DNA from: an uncultured Clostridia bacterium
GTDB lineage: Bacteria; Bacillota; Clostridia; Oscillospirales; Acutalibacteraceae
Direction: 5' to 3'
DNA length: 14,982 nt
NCBI GenBank assembly: GCA_944382025.1
Contig: CALWMQ010000003.1
Coordinates: forward strand, 1-14,982
Shown: one piece after another, positions 14,691 to 14,982 of the stretch
Layout of the letters: each line of letters starts with the position of its first letter
Numbering within the stretch: position 1 is the stretch's first letter
Notes under the pieces: model-generated
Told to the model about the DNA's origin: nothing
What the model saw: only the letters and a program-made list of their open reading frames with translations
Databases searched by the model: none
Position numbers and translations under genes: made by a program

Positions 14691-14951
14691 TAGGAAGCCG
14701 ATTTCCAGGGACATAATGGTTCATGGACTAAATGCGTTTTAAACGTGAGGAAAATTTTCTGCCTGCATAGGCACTTAGCGTATTGGGACTATATCATTCA
14801 TATTTCTGATACTGCTGTTTGCCAGTTCCGGACATTTAGGAAAGTAATCAGTGATCCCATACAGATATAGAAATCCCCGAACCAAAAAACTGAACTGCTC
14901 CATATTGTACGGACAGGAGAAAAAAGCCCCTGGTAGGAAAATATTGAGTTT
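14691..14951. other. Region after the regulator, no gene seen
   Basis: I find no credible open frame and no clear terminator after the LacI gene. The stretch contains an odd palindrome CGTTT-T-AAACG (14735-14745), which shares the TAAACG core with the candidate operators near 6040 and 6232, and a 4-bp hairpin GCCT-GCAT-AGGC (14761-14772) without a T-run. A poor promoter-like match (TTGGGA at 14783 with GATACT at 14808, spacer 19) is not convincing. Confidence 0.4.
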
Positions 14952-14982
14952 TAGGAGGAGTGGCGCAGCGTGAGCGGCGCCA
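14952..14982 (+). other. Ribosome site and possible start of a gene beyond the window
   Basis: AGGAGG (14953-14958) is followed 11 nt later by GTG at 14970, which stays open to the window edge for four codons. A GTG at 14960 is too close to the ribosome site to be preferred. The last 22 bases also form a stem (TGGCGC with GCGCCA, 14961-14966 and 14977-14982). Too little is visible to call a product. Confidence 0.3.

Noticed and set aside
14783..14813. Promoter-like TTGGGA with GATACT
   Set aside because: Both boxes are poor and the spacer is 19 nt; no gene start follows at a sensible distance.
1..14982. CRISPR array, tRNA/rRNA genes, insertion sequence or prophage
   Set aside because: No evenly spaced short repeats, no tRNA-like cloverleaf or CCA end, and no transposase, integrase or flanking terminal repeats were found; the AbiEi-like gene alone is not evidence of a mobile element.

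Overview
The window reads as a carbohydrate-utilisation locus from a Gram-positive, gut-type member of the Bacillota, most likely class Clostridia. The support is indirect. There are strong AGGAGG-type ribosome sites, a CUT1 sugar importer of the LplB/YtcP/YtcQ type, lipobox lipoproteins, a sortase-like C-terminal signal, and moderate GC content with AT-rich promoters. I cannot name a genus. Every credible gene is on the + strand.

Region 1 (1-5868) is an apparent operon. It holds the 3' part of a family 2 glycoside hydrolase resembling beta-mannosidases, two sugar-ABC permeases, and a large lipoprotein solute-binding protein, closed by a hairpin terminator at about 5886-5930. No ABC ATPase is present, as is common for this transporter type, which usually borrows a shared ATPase.

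Region 2 (5869-12922) starts with a strong promoter at 6194-6222 and a leader of about 130 nt. It encodes three exported proteins and one probably cytoplasmic enzyme: a sortase-type surface protein made of two near-identical ~150-residue domains; a lipoprotein with an InlB-type repeat plus one copy of the same domain; a nucleoside-hydrolase-family protein; and a 1017-residue lipoprotein with LamG, GH5-like and LamG parts. In that last protein the second LamG domain is interrupted by a fourth copy of the ~150-residue domain. The region ends at a strong terminator (12882-12922). The recurring domain is the most original feature of the window. I infer that it binds a glycan and that the three exported proteins form a cell-surface capture and cleavage apparatus feeding the importer of region 1. 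Nothing in the sequence proves this.

Region 3 (12923-14982) has its own promoter (12980-13008) with a perfect inverted repeat at the expected transcription start. It encodes an AbiEi-like/DUF6088 winged-helix protein with no partner toxin in view, followed by a LacI-family regulator that probably controls the locus. Short palindromes with a central CpG near the region 2 promoter are candidate operators. The last ~290 bases are largely non-coding and end with a ribosome site that may belong to a gene beyond the window.
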